This document shows, piece by piece, positions 62,092 through 64,000 of a DNA stretch of 64,000 nucleotides (position 1 is the stretch's first letter; each line of letters begins with the position of its first letter). Under the pieces are notes generated by a model. The model was not told the origin of the DNA and did not search any database. It saw only the letters and a program-made list of their open reading frames with translations. Made by a program: the position numbers and the translations under genes. Source of the stretch: DATMER01 sp035556715 (GTDB taxonomy: Bacteria > Acidobacteriota > Thermoanaerobaculia > Multivoradales > UBA5704); assembly GCA_035556715.1 (NCBI GenBank), contig DATMER010000062.1, positions 1 through 64,000 on the forward strand. Reading direction: 5' to 3'.

Positions 62092-63816
62092 TTACGGCTC
62101 CACTTTCACCACTGCCCCCAGCCCTGTGCTCCGCGGATCGGACGCGGCCTCCATCAGCCCGTCGGCGCGGACGCGGATGGCGTGGATCTTGGCGACGTCG
62201 TTGGGCTTGACGTGGATCTCGTGGCCGCGGCGCTCCAGCTCCGCCCGGGTCTCGGGAGAGAAGGTGTCCGCCTCCACCTCCAGGCGGTCGGGGAGCCACT
62301 GGTGGTGCAGCCGCGGACGGTCGAGAGCGGTCTGGAGGGTGTCTTCATCTGCGATCAGGTTCAGCAGCACCTGTATGGCATTCGTGGGGATGCGCGAGCC
62401 GCCGCGCCCGCCCAGGGCGATGAGCTCCTCCCCTTTCCAGGCGATCGTCGGGGTCATGGAGGAGAGCATCCGCTTGCCCGGAGCCACGATGTTCGCCTCG
62501 CCCTGGATCAGCCCGAAGATGTTGGGCCGGCCCGGAACGGTGGTGAAGTCGTCCATCTCGTTGTTGAGGAACCCGATCTCGGGCACGAACACCGCGCAGC
62601 CGAAGAGGTCGTTCAAGGTCGTGGTCAGGGCCACCGCGTTACCGTCGCCGTCCACCACGGAGAGATGGGTGGTTTCGCTGCCGGGCTCGGCGCCCGCGGG
62701 GACAGCGTCGTTCCCGGGCCAGGGCTTGACCTCGGTCGAGGGCGTGGCGCGGCGGGGCGTGATGCCGGAGGCCCGCTGCTCCAGCCAGACCGGATCGAGG
62801 AGCTGCGCGGCGCCGGCGCGGGTGGTCGACGGGTCTCCGAGGAGGAAGCGGTCGGCGTAGACCCTGCGGAAGGTCTCGGTCAGGAAGTGGGCGCGGTCGG
62901 CGCCGAAGCGGGGCATCTTGGCCCAATCCAGCCGCTCCAGCATGCCCAGGGTCTCGCCCAGCAGGAGCCCTCCCGACGAGGGGAGGGGCATGGAGGCGAT
63001 GCGCCAGCCGAAGGCTTCGACGACCACGGGCTCGCGCCAGGCGGGCTGGTAGGCGGCCAGGTCTGCGGCGGTGAGCACGCCACCATGGCGCCGCGAGGCA
63101 GCCTCGATAGCAGCCGCCACCGGGCCGCCGGTGATGGCTGCGGGTCCGCGCTCGGCATAGGCGGCCAGGGTCGCGGCCAGCTCGGGCAGGCGGATCACGC
63201 TGCCGGCCTCCGGGGGCTTGCCGCCTGGCAGCCAGACCCGTGCGGTCTCCGGGAAGCGCGCCAAGCGGTTGCGGTACGTCTCCCTCCCGAGGAGCTCGTT
63301 CAGGTGGCGGTCCACCCGGAACCCGTCCGCGGCCAGCTTGCGGGCAGGCTCCACGACCTTCTTCCAGGGGAGCCTGCCATGCTTGCGGTGGAGCTCGTAG
63401 AGGCCTGCCGGGGAGCCGGGGACACCGGCCGCCAGGGACCCGACCTGGGACGCGCCGTCGACCGGCTCGCCCTCGGCGTCCAGGTACATGTCGCGCCGGG
63501 CAGCGGCAGGGGCGACCTCGCGGAAGTCCAGGGCGGACAGCTTGTCTCCGCGCTTGACCAGCGCGAAACCGCCGCCGCCGAGGTTCCCGGCCTCGGGGTA
63601 GACCACGGCGAGGGCAAGGGCCGTGGCCACGGCCGCGTCCACCGCGTTGCCTCCGGTACGGAGGATCTCGATGCCGACCTTGGTCGCCCGCGGATCGCCC
63701 GAGGACACGGCCCCGCCGGTGCCGAGGGGTGCCGGGGTCGAAGCGGCCCGAGTGGACATGGGAAGGAGGACGAAGGCGAGGATGAGAACGGCGGAGGAAC
63801 GCGACGGTCGCATCAT
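62092..63816 (-). CDS. ggt: gamma-glutamyltransferase
   Basis: Ntn-type periplasmic enzyme cleaving gamma-glutamyl bonds such as those of glutathione. 574 residues with a signal peptide (VLILAFVLLPMSTRAA). The pro-enzyme is self-cut before Thr in GSETTHLSVVDGDGNAVALTTTLN, which starts the small subunit. Other marks: GGNAVDAAVATALALAVVYPEAGNLGGGGF, PSSGGLLLGETL, FGCAVFVPEIGFLNNEMDDFT, MLSSMTPTI and GGRGGSRIPTNAIQVLLNL. Either of two consecutive ATGs (63816, 63813) may start it. Confidence 0.94.
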   Translation of the reverse strand: MMRPSRSSAVLILAFVLLPMSTRAASTPAPLGTGGAVSSGDPRATKVGIEILRTGGNAVDAAVATALALAVVYPEAGNLGGGGFALVKRGDKLSALDFREVAPAAARRDMYLDAEGEPVDGASQVGSLAAGVPGSPAGLYELHRKHGRLPWKKVVEPARKLAADGFRVDRHLNELLGRETYRNRLARFPETARVWLPGGKPPEAGSVIRLPELAATLAAYAERGPAAITGGPVAAAIEAASRRHGGVLTAADLAAYQPAWREPVVVEAFGWRIASMPLPSSGGLLLGETLGMLERLDWAKMPRFGADRAHFLTETFRRVYADRFLLGDPSTTRAGAAQLLDPVWLEQRASGITPRRATPSTEVKPWPGNDAVPAGAEPGSETTHLSVVDGDGNAVALTTTLNDLFGCAVFVPEIGFLNNEMDDFTTVPGRPNIFGLIQGEANIVAPGKRMLSSMTPTIAWKGEELIALGGRGGSRIPTNAIQVLLNLIADEDTLQTALDRPRLHHQWLPDRLEVEADTFSPETRAELERRGHEIHVKPNDVAKIHAIRVRADGLMEAASDPRSTGLGAVVKVEP

Positions 63817-63852
63817 GGAGCGAACATACCACTTACCCCTCGCCCTTCCGGC

Positions 63853-64000
63853 TCACGACGTGGGCTCAAATACGATGTTGCGCAGCAGGCTGTCGGCCTG
63901 TTGCAGGACCTGGTCGCGCTTGTGATGGGTGCGTGCCGCGAGGTGGTGCTCGTTGGCCTCGCGGTAGCGGCTCTCGGCCTGCTTGAGGAGGGCCGCGGCC
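63853..64000 (-). CDS. C-terminal end of an unidentified protein, cut by the right edge
   Basis: An open frame entering from the right ends at TGA (63855-63853). The 48 visible residues are charged and helical (LLKQAESRYREANEHHLAAR, THHKRDQVLQQADSLLRNIV) and end FEPTS. They may belong to a coiled-coil or tetratricopeptide-like domain. The region between this stop and the ggt start is 36 bases, so the two may be co-transcribed. Confidence 0.6.
   Translation of the reverse strand, partial: AAALLKQAESRYREANEHHLAARTHHKRDQVLQQADSLLRNIVFEPTS

Overview
The window is high-GC DNA in which almost every intergenic gap is short and many neighbouring genes overlap by four bases (ATGA or GTGA). Five tandem copies of the TIGR03436 'VWFA-related Acidobacterial domain' protein, together with pilT-pilC-pilS-pilR, many signal-peptide-bearing proteins of unknown role, an FmdB zinc ribbon and a DUF4388 protein, point to an Acidobacteriota member, possibly a Thermoanaerobaculia/Holophagae-like lineage (inference from gene content only). 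A tRNA-Sec gene shows that the organism reads UGA as selenocysteine somewhere.

Layout. 1-1418: end-truncated NarL-type histidine kinase. 1489-4552: solitary beta-ketoacyl synthase and convergent RlmI-like rRNA methyltransferase, separated by a strictly 20-bp-periodic DNA array. 4563-15798: five tandem TIGR03436 paralogues on the minus strand. 15921-19284: DinB, DoxX, MsrA, HTH regulator, O-methyltransferase. 19386-21925: BlaI repressor plus M56/BlaR1-like peptidase with a double palindromic operator. 22015-29159: lipoprotein, tRNA-Sec, a divergent pair of nine-cysteine secreted proteins, FG-GAP-like repeat protein, MoeA, DUF4388, FmdB, matrixin protease. 29167-34801: envelope and polysaccharide-type membrane proteins and a methyltransferase. 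34805-35413: a second array on a 21-bp lattice, directly in front of a coiled-coil/winged-helix gene. 35903-40327: DUF433, XdhC, BNR-repeat protein, ABM monooxygenase, B12-binding protein. 40480-46061: pilR, pilS, pilC, pilT. 46252-50483: ABC exporter and a membrane-bound metallophosphoesterase. 50461-53510: a toxin-antitoxin hot spot with a MazEF-like and a BrnTA module, each bracketed by a duplicated piece of a neighbouring gene, and a third 21-bp-periodic array. 53423-60345: addB-addA. 60401-64000: gene remnant, secreted protein, gamma-glutamyltransferase and an edge-truncated gene.

The most unusual content is the set of three intergenic arrays at 3121-3370, 34805-35413 and 52239-52616. 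Their unit sequences differ, but all repeat every 20-21 bp, about two turns of B-DNA, with little drift. The first obeys RRCGCGYY in register at all 13 positions, allowing one mismatch in the CGCG core at two of them. The second is built on the palindrome GTCGCGAC. The third is a GC-rich 21-mer. They look like helically phased protein-binding platforms rather than CRISPR arrays or coding repeats. The protein encoded at 35430-35933, right behind the second array, is the natural candidate partner. No function is known to me for such arrays. A second layer of repeats consists of ~171-bp elements with 33-bp terminal inverted repeats that sit exactly after TAG stop codons.
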